DNA of 11,705 nucleotides from Deltaproteobacteria bacterium (GTDB lineage: Bacteria > Myxococcota_A > UBA9160 > JAFDET01), in contig JAFDET010000078.1 of assembly GCA_019310195.1 (NCBI GenBank), positions 1 through 11,705 on the forward strand, read 5' to 3'. The position numbers and the translations under genes are program-made. Shown here in pieces: positions 1-6,331 of the stretch (its first letter is position 1; each line of letters starts with the position of its first letter). The notes beneath the pieces are model-generated. The model made no database searches. It was given only the letters and a program-made list of their open reading frames with translations, and was not told the origin of the DNA.

Positions 1-180
1 GGTCGCACGTACGCGGGTGGACGCGGGCTCGCAGCGATAATCCCGTGAGGTCGCTCGACCCGGAAGGCCTCTGCGGATTATGCCGGCGGGGACACGGCCA
101 GGCCCCCGGCAACGCAACGCCGAGCCCAGAACCCGCGATGCACCGCCCCCAACGCAGCCCTGCCCGGGTGCGAGCGCCAC
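1..180. other. Gene-free flank, no supported gene
   Basis: I see no recognisable protein or RNA gene here. Plus-strand frames end at stops at 38-40 and 46-48, either of which could be the tail of a gene lying left of the window, but too little is visible to choose. The third plus frame stays open to 287 and encodes only a low-complexity Arg/Pro/Ala-rich peptide that runs into the dispersed repeat, so I do not call it. A weak inverted repeat pairs TGCCGG (81-86) with CCGGCA (106-111). Confidence 0.4.
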
Positions 181-288
181 CCGAGCCTATGGCCCGCAAG
201 CCCGAGACGACTGGCTACGCGCGAGCGCCGGAGATGGACGAGGGCGCGCAGCGAGCCGCAGGCGAGCGGAGGGGCTCGGCCGCCTAAG
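181..288 (+). repeat. Dispersed intergenic repeat, copy A
   Basis: This is a direct repeat of 6223-6331. A 16-nt block, GGCCCGCAAGCCCGAG, is identical in both copies (191-206 and 6233-6248). The last 52 nt (237-288) match 6280-6331 at 49 of 52 positions by hand alignment, while the middle is more diverged. The right end can fold as CGAGC (263-267) with GCTCG (274-278), or alternatively AGGCG (260-264) with CGCCT (281-285). It lies 26 nt past the stop of nadE, which is read on the opposite strand, so its conserved end faces that gene's 3' end. It is a dispersed, structured 3'-end element of unknown family. A role in termination or mRNA 3'-end stability is inference. Confidence 0.8.
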
Positions 289-314
289 GATGGCCAACGC
301 GTGGGCTGGCAGTT

Positions 315-1961
315 CTACGACCGATACCGGTGCACGATCGGCAACCTCCGCCCGGAGCCGAATGCCTTGGATGAGACGCGTAGCACCAGCGGCGCCTGGC
401 GGCGCTTGTACTCGTTGCGGTACAGGCGCTCCACGATGCGGCGCACGGTGTCGGTGTCGACCCCCGGCGGCGGGGTAATTCGCGAGGCGTCGAGGCGGCC
501 TTCGATGGCCTGCTCCAGCACCGCGTCCAGCACTTCGTAGGGCGGCAGGTCGTCCGTATCCAGCTGGTCGGGCGCCAGCTCCGCCGACGGCGGCTTGTCC
601 AGGGCGTTCTGCGGGATGCGCTCGCCTGCGCGGTTGGCGTGACGCGCCAGGGCGTAGACGTCGCGCTTGTACACGTCGCCCAGCACCGCCACGCCGCCGA
701 CGGTGTCGCCGTAGAGCGTGCAGTAGCCCAAGGACAGCTCGCTCTTGTTGCCCGTGGCCAGGACCAGGCGGCCCTCGGCGTTGGACACGGCCATCAACGT
801 GGCGCCGCGAATGCGCGACTGGATGTTCTGCTGGGTGATCCCGTAGTCGTCCTTCTCGCCGAACAGCTGGGCGAAGAGTCCGCGGTAGGCCTCGTACACC
901 GGGCCGATGTCCACGCGGCGGTGCTCGATGCCCAGGTTGCGGGCCAGGGCCTCGGCGTCGGCGACGCTGTGCTCCGACGAAAAGGGGCCCGGCATCAGCA
1001 CGCCCAGCACGCGGTCGGGCCCCAGGGCCTCCACCGCCAGGTGGGCCGTCACCGCGGAGTCGATGCCTCCCGAGAGCCCGATCACGGCGCCGGGCGGAAG
1101 CCCCTGCTTGCGGAAGTAGTCGCGGATGCCCAGCACCAGCCCGGCTTCCAGCTGGGCCGCCGGCTCGGGGTCCGTCACGGCGTCGGGCTCCAGGTCCAGG
1201 CCCGGCGCCTCCAGGTCCACCACCTCCAGGGCCGGCTCGAAGTGCGGCAGGGCTGCCAGCACCCGACCCCGGGCGTCCACCGCAAACGACGCGCCGTCGA
1301 AGACCAGCTCGTCGTTGCCGCCGACCTGGTTGCAGAACAGGATGGGTACGCTGTGGCGCTGGGCCAGGGCCGCGATCATGCGCCGCCGCTGGGCGGCCTT
1401 GCCCACGTGGAAGGGTGAGGCCGACAGGTTCAGCACGACGTCGGCGCCCGCCGCCGCCAGCTCGCCCACGGGATCGACGCCGTAGGGGATCTCGGAGCTC
1501 CAGGTGTCCTCGCACACGGTCAGGCCCAGCGAAGGGCCGTCCTCGGACATGGCCGCGGGCATCCGCGCCTCGGCGGCCTGGAAGTAGCGATTCTCGTCGA
1601 AGACGTCGTAAGCCGGCAGCAGGCTCTTGGCGCGTTCCGCCACCCGGCATCCGCCGGCCAGCAGCACCGCACAGTTGCGCCAGCGCTTGTGGCCCCCGTT
1701 CTCCGCCGGCAGCACCGCGCCCACGGCGATGGCGATGCGTCGCGACGCGGCGGCCAGGGCGTCCAGCTCGCGCAGCTGGTCGCGCACGAAGCCCTCGCGC
1801 TCCAGCAGGTCCATGGGCGGGTAGCCGGTCAGGCAGAGCTCCGGCGCGAGAACCAGCTCGGCCCCGGCTGCCGCCGCCTTGGATGCCGCTTCCTCGATGA
1901 GCCGCCGGTTTCCCGGCAGATCGCCGACGGTGGGGTTCACCTGGGCCAGGGCGACGCGCAT
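315..1961 (-). CDS. nadE: Glutamine-dependent NAD+ synthetase
   Basis: This cytoplasmic enzyme makes NAD+ from nicotinic acid adenine dinucleotide, ATP and glutamine, the last step of NAD biosynthesis. The 548-residue length fits the two-domain, glutamine-using class (the ammonia-only E. coli enzyme is about 275). Residues 1 to about 260 form a nitrilase-like glutaminase with the expected Glu-Lys-Cys triad: E41 (in APELCLTGYP), K112 (in RAKSLLPAYDVF) and C150 (in GLTVCEDTW). The C-terminal synthetase domain has the ATP pyrophosphatase loop SGGIDS (297-302), then GNKSELSLGY and GDTVGG, and ends in the family's typical KRRQAPLVLR and FGSGRRLPI motifs. The start is ATG with no clear Shine-Dalgarno. 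The gene lies 31 nt after the hydratase gene on the same strand, so co-transcription is likely. Repeat copy A follows its stop. The assignment is secure. Confidence 0.97.
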   Translation of the reverse strand: MRVALAQVNPTVGDLPGNRRLIEEAASKAAAAGAELVLAPELCLTGYPPMDLLEREGFVRDQLRELDALAAASRRIAIAVGAVLPAENGGHKRWRNCAVLLAGGCRVAERAKSLLPAYDVFDENRYFQAAEARMPAAMSEDGPSLGLTVCEDTWSSEIPYGVDPVGELAAAGADVVLNLSASPFHVGKAAQRRRMIAALAQRHSVPILFCNQVGGNDELVFDGASFAVDARGRVLAALPHFEPALEVVDLEAPGLDLEPDAVTDPEPAAQLEAGLVLGIRDYFRKQGLPPGAVIGLSGGIDSAVTAHLAVEALGPDRVLGVLMPGPFSSEHSVADAEALARNLGIEHRRVDIGPVYEAYRGLFAQLFGEKDDYGITQQNIQSRIRGATLMAVSNAEGRLVLATGNKSELSLGYCTLYGDTVGGVAVLGDVYKRDVYALARHANRAGERIPQNALDKPPSAELAPDQLDTDDLPPYEVLDAVLEQAIEGRLDASRITPPPGVDTDTVRRIVERLYRNEYKRRQAPLVLRVSSKAFGSGRRLPIVHRYRS

Positions 1962-1992
1962 GGAACGAGGATCGGGGTCCCCCCCGAAGGCG

Positions 1993-2475
1993 TCAAGCCG
2001 CGCCGTCGCGGGGCAGGTAGGCCAGTGAGACGTCGGCGCTGAGGGCCGGCTTTTCCGAGCCCTCCACCTCGATGATCATGCGGAAGACCGCGGAGACCCC
2101 TCCGGTGGGCCCCTCGCGTGCGCGCAGGATCTGGCAGCGCATGCGCACGCGCGAGCCGGACGGCACCGGCGCCGAGAGCTTCATGCGCTGGATCCCGGTG
2201 TTGAGCACCGTGGGGTTTCCCTCCACGCGCAGGATCTGGTTCAGCAGCGCCGGAGCCAGAGAGAGCGTGAGGTAGCCGTGGGCCACGGGACCGCCGAAGA
2301 TCGACTCGCGCTGCGCGCGCTCCGGGTCGACGTGGATCCACTGGTGATCGTCGGTGGCGTCGGCGAAGAGGCCGATCCGCTCCTGGGTGACCTCGACCCA
2401 GTCCGACGGCCCGATGGGCTTGCCGATGAACTCCTTGACCGCGCGGACCGAGGGGATGACGGTGGGGGTGACCAC
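1993..2475 (-). CDS. MaoC-like (R)-specific enoyl-CoA hydratase, HtdZ/NodN type
   Basis: This is a single hotdog-fold hydratase of 160 residues. The family hydrates trans-2-enoyl-CoA to (R)-3-hydroxyacyl-CoA in fatty-acid or polyhydroxyalkanoate metabolism. The hydratase-2 signature spans about 37-72, with FADATDDHQWIHVDPERA followed by GGPVAHGYLTLSL. The probable catalytic pair is D43 and H48, at the same five-residue spacing as Asp/His in PhaJ. The pattern, including an SDWVEVTQE stretch before the motif and VEGSEKPAL near the end, closely resembles mycobacterial Rv0130 (HtdZ) as I remember it. The start is GTG at 2475, chosen because it leaves the usual short N-terminal leader. No strong Shine-Dalgarno is visible, and the start lies 9 nt past the stop of the preceding gene, so translational coupling is plausible. 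The physiological substrate is unknown. Confidence 0.9.
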   Translation of the reverse strand: MVTPTVIPSVRAVKEFIGKPIGPSDWVEVTQERIGLFADATDDHQWIHVDPERAQRESIFGGPVAHGYLTLSLAPALLNQILRVEGNPTVLNTGIQRMKLSAPVPSGSRVRMRCQILRAREGPTGGVSAVFRMIIEVEGSEKPALSADVSLAYLPRDGAA

Positions 2476-2484
2476 GGGGCGAGG

Positions 2485-3012
2485 CTAGCCAGCGCTCCCG
2501 GCGCGTTCCACCCCGATCACCTCGAACCAGCGTTCGGTTTCGGTGATCCGGCGCACCACGGCGTCCCGGGCGAAGCGCACCGGGAAGCGGCCGCCCTGGC
2601 GCATGATCAGGTACTCCGTGTCTCCCTCCACCACGTCCGCCACGTCGCTCACCGTCTCCACTCCGGACTCGGTCCAGGCCGTGAAGTGCACGCGGCTGCG
2701 CGGACGCACTTCGAGCTGTAGCCGGCAGCCCAGGGCTCGCGTCAGCAGGGCGCTGGCCTCCTCTACGCGTCCGGCCAGGGCATTGGGCTCGCGCGGTGCG
2801 GAGATGCGTGCCGCGCGCAGGATGCGCAGGACCTTGCCGATGCCCGCCACCGCGGGAACCGTGAGCTCCGGGCCCAGGTCGGCGAAGTCGTCGATGCGGT
2901 CGGTCTCGATGCGGGCGGCGCCGGTCAGGAAGCCCAGCTCGACGCCCACTCCATCGTCGCGATACACGGGCTCAACCCGGTCGAATACGGCGCGAATCAG
3001 GCGGGGGGGCAT
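2485..3012 (-). CDS. Hypothetical protein, 175 residues
   Basis: I do not recognise a family. The protein is soluble-looking, with no signal peptide, membrane segment or cysteine pair. It has an N-terminal part with many acidic residues (about 10-45), a helical-looking Arg/Ala-rich middle (about 58-95), and a beta-rich C-terminal half with GGRFPVRFARDAVVRRITE and a final WFEVIGVERA strand. Coding is supported by frame continuity, by its place as first gene of the minus-strand cluster (9 nt before the hydratase, then nadE), and by a -10-like element exactly upstream. The start is ATG at 3012 with no Shine-Dalgarno; the -10 spacing suggests leaderless translation. It shares a 104-nt divergent region with the reductase. 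Its function is not predictable from sequence. Confidence 0.75.
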   Translation of the reverse strand: MPPRLIRAVFDRVEPVYRDDGVGVELGFLTGAARIETDRIDDFADLGPELTVPAVAGIGKVLRILRAARISAPREPNALAGRVEEASALLTRALGCRLQLEVRPRSRVHFTAWTESGVETVSDVADVVEGDTEYLIMRQGGRFPVRFARDAVVRRITETERWFEVIGVERAGSAG

Positions 3013-3018
3013 CGGCCG

Positions 3019-3024
3019 AGTATA
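3019..3024 (-). promoter_or_regulatory. Possible -10 element of a leaderless transcript
   Basis: On the minus strand this reads TATACT, a good sigma70-type -10 in a very GC-rich setting. It ends 6 nt before the ATG at 3012, so transcription would start at or next to the A of the start codon. No Shine-Dalgarno lies between. The -35 position (about 3042-3047) is poor. The spacing is seen directly; the promoter call is inference. Confidence 0.45.
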
Positions 3025-3084
3025 GCTGTGGGCCAGAGCGGCGGACGGGGCTGACGGAGTTCCCCCCGCGCAGGCGTTCCCCTC

Positions 3085-3090
3085 TATACT
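3085..3090 (+). promoter_or_regulatory. Possible -10 element of the reductase/DUF1329 operon
   Basis: TATACT lies 26 nt before the reductase ATG, the same hexamer as on the opposite strand at 3024-3019. No good -35 is seen 16-18 nt upstream. A start near 3097 would give a leader of about 20 nt that still contains the strong ribosome binding site. Confidence 0.45.
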
Positions 3091-3104
3091 GGGCGCCGTC
3101 GGGG

Positions 3105-3111
3105 AAGGAGG
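3105..3111 (+). promoter_or_regulatory. Strong Shine-Dalgarno of the reductase gene
   Basis: AAGGAGG is a near-perfect anti-16S complement, 5 nt before the ATG at 3117. It fixes the start of the reductase and so confirms that the two N-terminal membrane segments upstream of the twin-arginine motif are translated. Confidence 0.8.
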
Positions 3112-3116
3112 GTCCC

Positions 3117-4679
3117 ATGAACACTCGAAACGTCGTTCTGACGTCGCTGGCCGCGGCCATCGCGTTGGGTTTCTTCCTCACCGGGCCGCTGCTCTACAAG
3201 AGCTTCATCGGTCTCGATCCCAGCGGCTTCCCGCTGGGCGTGCAGCTCCAGGCCTTGGCCGATGCCGTGGCCGGGCCGTTCACGAACGCGGTCTCGGGCC
3301 TGGTGGCCGGGATCGGCGCCCTGCTGGGCTTCGCCATCGTGGCCTTCTTCTGGGCGCGCGGCGCCGCGCGCCGCCAGGTGGCGGCCACGGACCCCGCGCG
3401 TCGCAGCTTCCTGACCGGCGCGGCGTCGGGCGTGGGTGCCGGCGTGGGCGCGTTGGCCCTGGGCGGCGCCGCCGGCTTCCTGCGCGCCGGCTTCGGCGTC
3501 GGCCAGGACGGCAAGGGCTGGGCCAACCTGAGCGGGGCCGCCCTGCGGCCCGAGGTCCCCATGACCCACCCCGAGTGGAGCGAGGCCTGGAAGGGCGCCC
3601 GGGTGCAGAGCTACCGGCGCCTGGGTCGCACGGACGCGGTGGTCTCGGACATCTGCGTGGGCGCCGGGCCGGTCTCCGGCGACAAGGGCGAGCGCATCGT
3701 GGCCGAGGCTCTGGAGCGCGGCGTGACCTACATCGACACCTCGCAGGACTACTCGGCCAACGGCTCCGAGAACGCCATCGGCAAGGTGATCCGCGGACGC
3801 CGCGACGGCCTGTTCCTCGCCACGAAGTTCTGCACGCCGCTCGGACACCTGCCCGCGGGCACGCCGGTGCCGGTCTACATCGAGGCCGTCGAGTCGAGCC
3901 TGGGCCGCCTGGGCACCGATCACGTGGACCTGATCCACATCCACTCCTGCGACGAAGTGGATCGGCTCATGGACCCCAACGTGCACGAGGCCTTCGACCG
4001 TTTGAAGGAGCAGGGCAAGGCACGCTTCCTGGGCTTCTCGAGCCACACGCCGCGGCTGGAAGAAGTGGCCAACCGGGCGATCGACTCGGGTCGCTTCGAT
4101 GTGATGATGCTGGCCTACCACTACGGCGCCTGGCAGGACCTGGGCGGAATCATCGCCCGCGCACGCCGCGAGCAGGATATGGGCGTGGTGGCCATGAAGA
4201 CGCTCAAGGGCGCGAAGCATCGCGGCCTGGAGAACTTCGAGCCCTACGCCGACGCCTACAGCCAGGCGGCCTTCAAGTGGGTGCTGTCCAACGAGGACGT
4301 CTCGTGCCTGGTGATCTCGTTCCGCGAGATGCAGCACGTGGACGAGTACCTGCATGCGTCGGGCCAGCCCTTCAGCGAGCGCGACCACGCGGCGCTGCGT
4401 GAGTACGACCGCCGCATCGCCGGGACGTACTGCGCGCCCCACTGCGGCGAGTGCCTCTCCGCGTGCCCCGAGCAACTGCCCATCAACGACGTGCTCCGCT
4501 ACCGCATGTACTCGGAGGATTACGGCTTCGAGAAGGAGGGCCTGTCGCGCTACGCCGCCCTGGGCAAGAACGCGTCGGTCTGCGCCGGCTGCAGCGCGCC
4601 CTGCGCCGGAACCTGCCCGCAGGGCATCCCGATCCAGGCGCGCATGAGCGGCGCGCACGAAATCCTCAGCCTTACCTAG
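3117..4679 (+). CDS. Membrane-anchored aldo/keto reductase with internal Tat motif and two Fe-S motifs
   Basis: Domain order in this 520-residue protein: hydrophobic segments at about 5-27 and 58-80; a basic loop (81-96) ending in the twin-arginine motif ARRSFLT (RR at 95-96); a Gly/Ala-rich third segment (about 101-122); an aldo/keto reductase barrel (about 165-425); and a cysteine-rich tail. The likely catalytic tetrad is intact: D207 (YIDTSQDY), Y212, K237 (ATKFC) and H276 (VDLIHIH). The tail has C439-x3-C443-x2-C446-x3-C450 and C489-x2-C492-x3-C496-x3-C500, a probable pair of [4Fe-4S] sites. The positive-inside rule puts the barrel outside the cytoplasm. This resembles Rieske-type proteins in which Sec inserts the first segments and Tat moves the last one with its cofactor domain. 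The strong Shine-Dalgarno fixes the start. The DUF1329 gene follows after 11 nt. Family and motifs are clear; location and substrate are inferred. Confidence 0.9.
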   Translation: MNTRNVVLTSLAAAIALGFFLTGPLLYKSFIGLDPSGFPLGVQLQALADAVAGPFTNAVSGLVAGIGALLGFAIVAFFWARGAARRQVAATDPARRSFLTGAASGVGAGVGALALGGAAGFLRAGFGVGQDGKGWANLSGAALRPEVPMTHPEWSEAWKGARVQSYRRLGRTDAVVSDICVGAGPVSGDKGERIVAEALERGVTYIDTSQDYSANGSENAIGKVIRGRRDGLFLATKFCTPLGHLPAGTPVPVYIEAVESSLGRLGTDHVDLIHIHSCDEVDRLMDPNVHEAFDRLKEQGKARFLGFSSHTPRLEEVANRAIDSGRFDVMMLAYHYGAWQDLGGIIARARREQDMGVVAMKTLKGAKHRGLENFEPYADAYSQAAFKWVLSNEDVSCLVISFREMQHVDEYLHASGQPFSERDHAALREYDRRIAGTYCAPHCGECLSACPEQLPINDVLRYRMYSEDYGFEKEGLSRYAALGKNASVCAGCSAPCAGTCPQGIPIQARMSGAHEILSLT

Positions 4680-4690
4680 ACGGAGTTCCC

Positions 4691-6184
4691 ATGCGTTGCA
4701 GTCCGGGCTTCTCGCTCCTCCTGGTCTTGCTCTTGGGCGCGCCTGCCGTCGCCGGCCCCTGGGACGTACCGCCGGAAGGCTCGTGCCAGCCGGCCGCCGG
4801 GCTGCGCGGCTGGCCGCCGGGCCAGGACGCGCCTCCCATACCGTTCGCGCCCGGCGACACCATCGGGCACGAGCGCGCCGAGATCTTGCGCAACTACCTC
4901 CCGCCGGAGATCTGGGAGCATCGCGACAAGTTCTTCTACGAGGGCATGCGCTTGGAGATCGGGGCCTGCTTCCGGGACTACTCGGCGCCCGGCTTCTACC
5001 AGGAGGCAACCGCGCAGTTCGCGGGCAAGCCTCAGCTCGACGCCGAAGGCGCGCTGCGTGGCTACACCGCGGGCCGGCCGTTCCCGCCGGAGAAGATCGA
5101 CCCGGCCGATTCGCAGGCGGGCCACAAGTGGGCCTGGAACGTCGAGTTTCGCTACCAGGGCGCCGGCTTCGGCGGCAAGTTCCGGATCATGGACATGGTG
5201 GGCCGGACCCACCGGGGCGAGCCCTTCGAGGGCGAGATCTTCAAGTGGCAGCTCAACTTCCGCAACGACCAGGCCAAGAAGGCCTACAAGGCCAAGGGTG
5301 CCAAGAGCTATCAGTGGGCGGCGGGCGGGCTCTTCTTCATGCCCTTTGCGGCGCGCGAGTTCTCGTGGCGCCAGTTCCGGGACGTAGGCATGCTGACCGA
5401 GGCGCGCCGTACCGACGATCTGCACGCCTACCTGCCGGAGTGGCGCCGGGTGCGGCGCCTTCCGGCGACGGACACCGAGGGGCTCTACCTGCCGTCGTTC
5501 GGCGTGGGCGTGGTCCCCGCCACGGAGCTGACCATCGGCGGCGGCGGTGGGGGCGCGGCCGGCCTGGGCGCGGGCGGCATGGGCGGTGGCGGCGTGAGCG
5601 GTGGCACGGGCGGCGGCGCAGCGGCGAGCTCGATCAAGCCCAGTCGCAACGGCTTCGAAGGTCTGGAGATCCGCCCGCTCCTCTACCGGTACAAGGTGCG
5701 CGGGGTGCAGGACGTGCTCTCCCCGATCAACGCCAACCAGCCCGCGTACCCGGAGAACAAGGACCGGGGCTTCGGCTCCTGGGGCCTGTCGTTCGCCAGC
5801 GACCGCTGGGACCTGCGCCGCGCGCTGGTGCTCGAGGCCACGGCCAAGCACGTGGGGTCGGGCACCGATGCGGCCAAGCAGGTCTACTACATCGACCTCC
5901 AGACCGGCCAGCCGCTCTTTCTCGCGTCCTGGGACAAGCGCGGCGAGATCATCGACGTGGGCATGTACGTGGGACGCTGGAGCGAGGACCGCGAGAGCTA
6001 CCCGGCCTGGCCCGACGACGCCGAGCGCGCCATCCGCGTGATCGACCCGGCGGGCGCCGCCATGGCCAACGTGCGCGACGAAGGCGGCTGGCGCCGCGAA
6101 AGCTGGGACATCGTCGCCACCCCGCCCAAGGACTCCGAAATGCGCCGCCTGCTCTCCGTCGGCCAGCTCACCAAGCGCCGCTGA
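4691..6184 (+). CDS. Secreted DUF1329 family protein
   Basis: This 497-residue protein has a signal peptide with a hydrophobic core at about 8-18 and a likely AVA-G cleavage after residue 21, so it should be periplasmic or outer-membrane associated. The mature part follows the DUF1329 pattern: an early PGDTIG, a RLEIG...RDYSAPGFYQEAT stretch, LRGYTAGRPFPPEKID, then the HKWAWNVEFRYQG core. DUF1329 members are thought to be LolA/LolB-fold-like and often sit beside envelope transport genes, but their function is unsettled. A glycine-rich stretch (about 283-310, over 20 Gly) interrupts the C-terminal half, probably as a flexible surface loop. The start is ATG with GGAG 5 nt upstream (4682-4685). 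An 11-nt gap from the reductase makes a two-gene operon likely, so it may be the reductase's extracytoplasmic partner. Confidence 0.85.
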   Translation: MRCSPGFSLLLVLLLGAPAVAGPWDVPPEGSCQPAAGLRGWPPGQDAPPIPFAPGDTIGHERAEILRNYLPPEIWEHRDKFFYEGMRLEIGACFRDYSAPGFYQEATAQFAGKPQLDAEGALRGYTAGRPFPPEKIDPADSQAGHKWAWNVEFRYQGAGFGGKFRIMDMVGRTHRGEPFEGEIFKWQLNFRNDQAKKAYKAKGAKSYQWAAGGLFFMPFAAREFSWRQFRDVGMLTEARRTDDLHAYLPEWRRVRRLPATDTEGLYLPSFGVGVVPATELTIGGGGGGAAGLGAGGMGGGGVSGGTGGGAAASSIKPSRNGFEGLEIRPLLYRYKVRGVQDVLSPINANQPAYPENKDRGFGSWGLSFASDRWDLRRALVLEATAKHVGSGTDAAKQVYYIDLQTGQPLFLASWDKRGEIIDVGMYVGRWSEDRESYPAWPDDAERAIRVIDPAGAAMANVRDEGGWRRESWDIVATPPKDSEMRRLLSVGQLTKRR

Positions 6185-6222
6185 GAGCACCCACGAAGCC
6201 GCACCGGAGCCGGCCGCAACTC

Positions 6223-6331
6223 CCGAGCCCGAGGCCCGCAAGCCCGAGTCAACGGACTTCGCATGGGTGCCGTGACTCCGACGAGGGCGCGCAGCGAGCC
6301 GTAGGCGAGCGTAGGGGCTCGTCCGCCTAAG
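6223..6331 (+). repeat. Dispersed intergenic repeat, copy B
   Basis: This is the second copy of the element at 181-288, in the same orientation. It fills most of the 142-nt convergent gap between the DUF1329 and DHH genes, and its conserved right edge contains the DHH gene's TAG stop (6329-6327). Possible folds: GACGAG (6280-6285) with CTCGTC (6318-6323) as an outer stem, CGAGC (6306-6310) with GCTCG (6317-6321) as a hairpin, or AGGCG (6303-6307) with CGCCT (6324-6328). No U-run follows, so it is not a classical intrinsic terminator. Both copies present the same end to the 3' end of a minus-strand gene. Confidence 0.8.

Noticed and set aside
45..287. Possible small plus-strand protein ahead of nadE
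   Set aside because: Low-complexity Arg/Pro/Ala-rich product ending in the dispersed repeat; no ribosome binding site or family likeness.
3084..5009. 641-codon minus-strand frame opposite the reductase gene
   Set aside because: It is the antisense shadow of a gene with clear catalytic motifs, and its translation (His/Val/Ala/Gly-rich) has no recognisable domain.
4676..6241. 521-codon minus-strand frame opposite the DUF1329 gene
   Set aside because: Antisense shadow; the plus strand has a signal peptide, a ribosome binding site and a family match.
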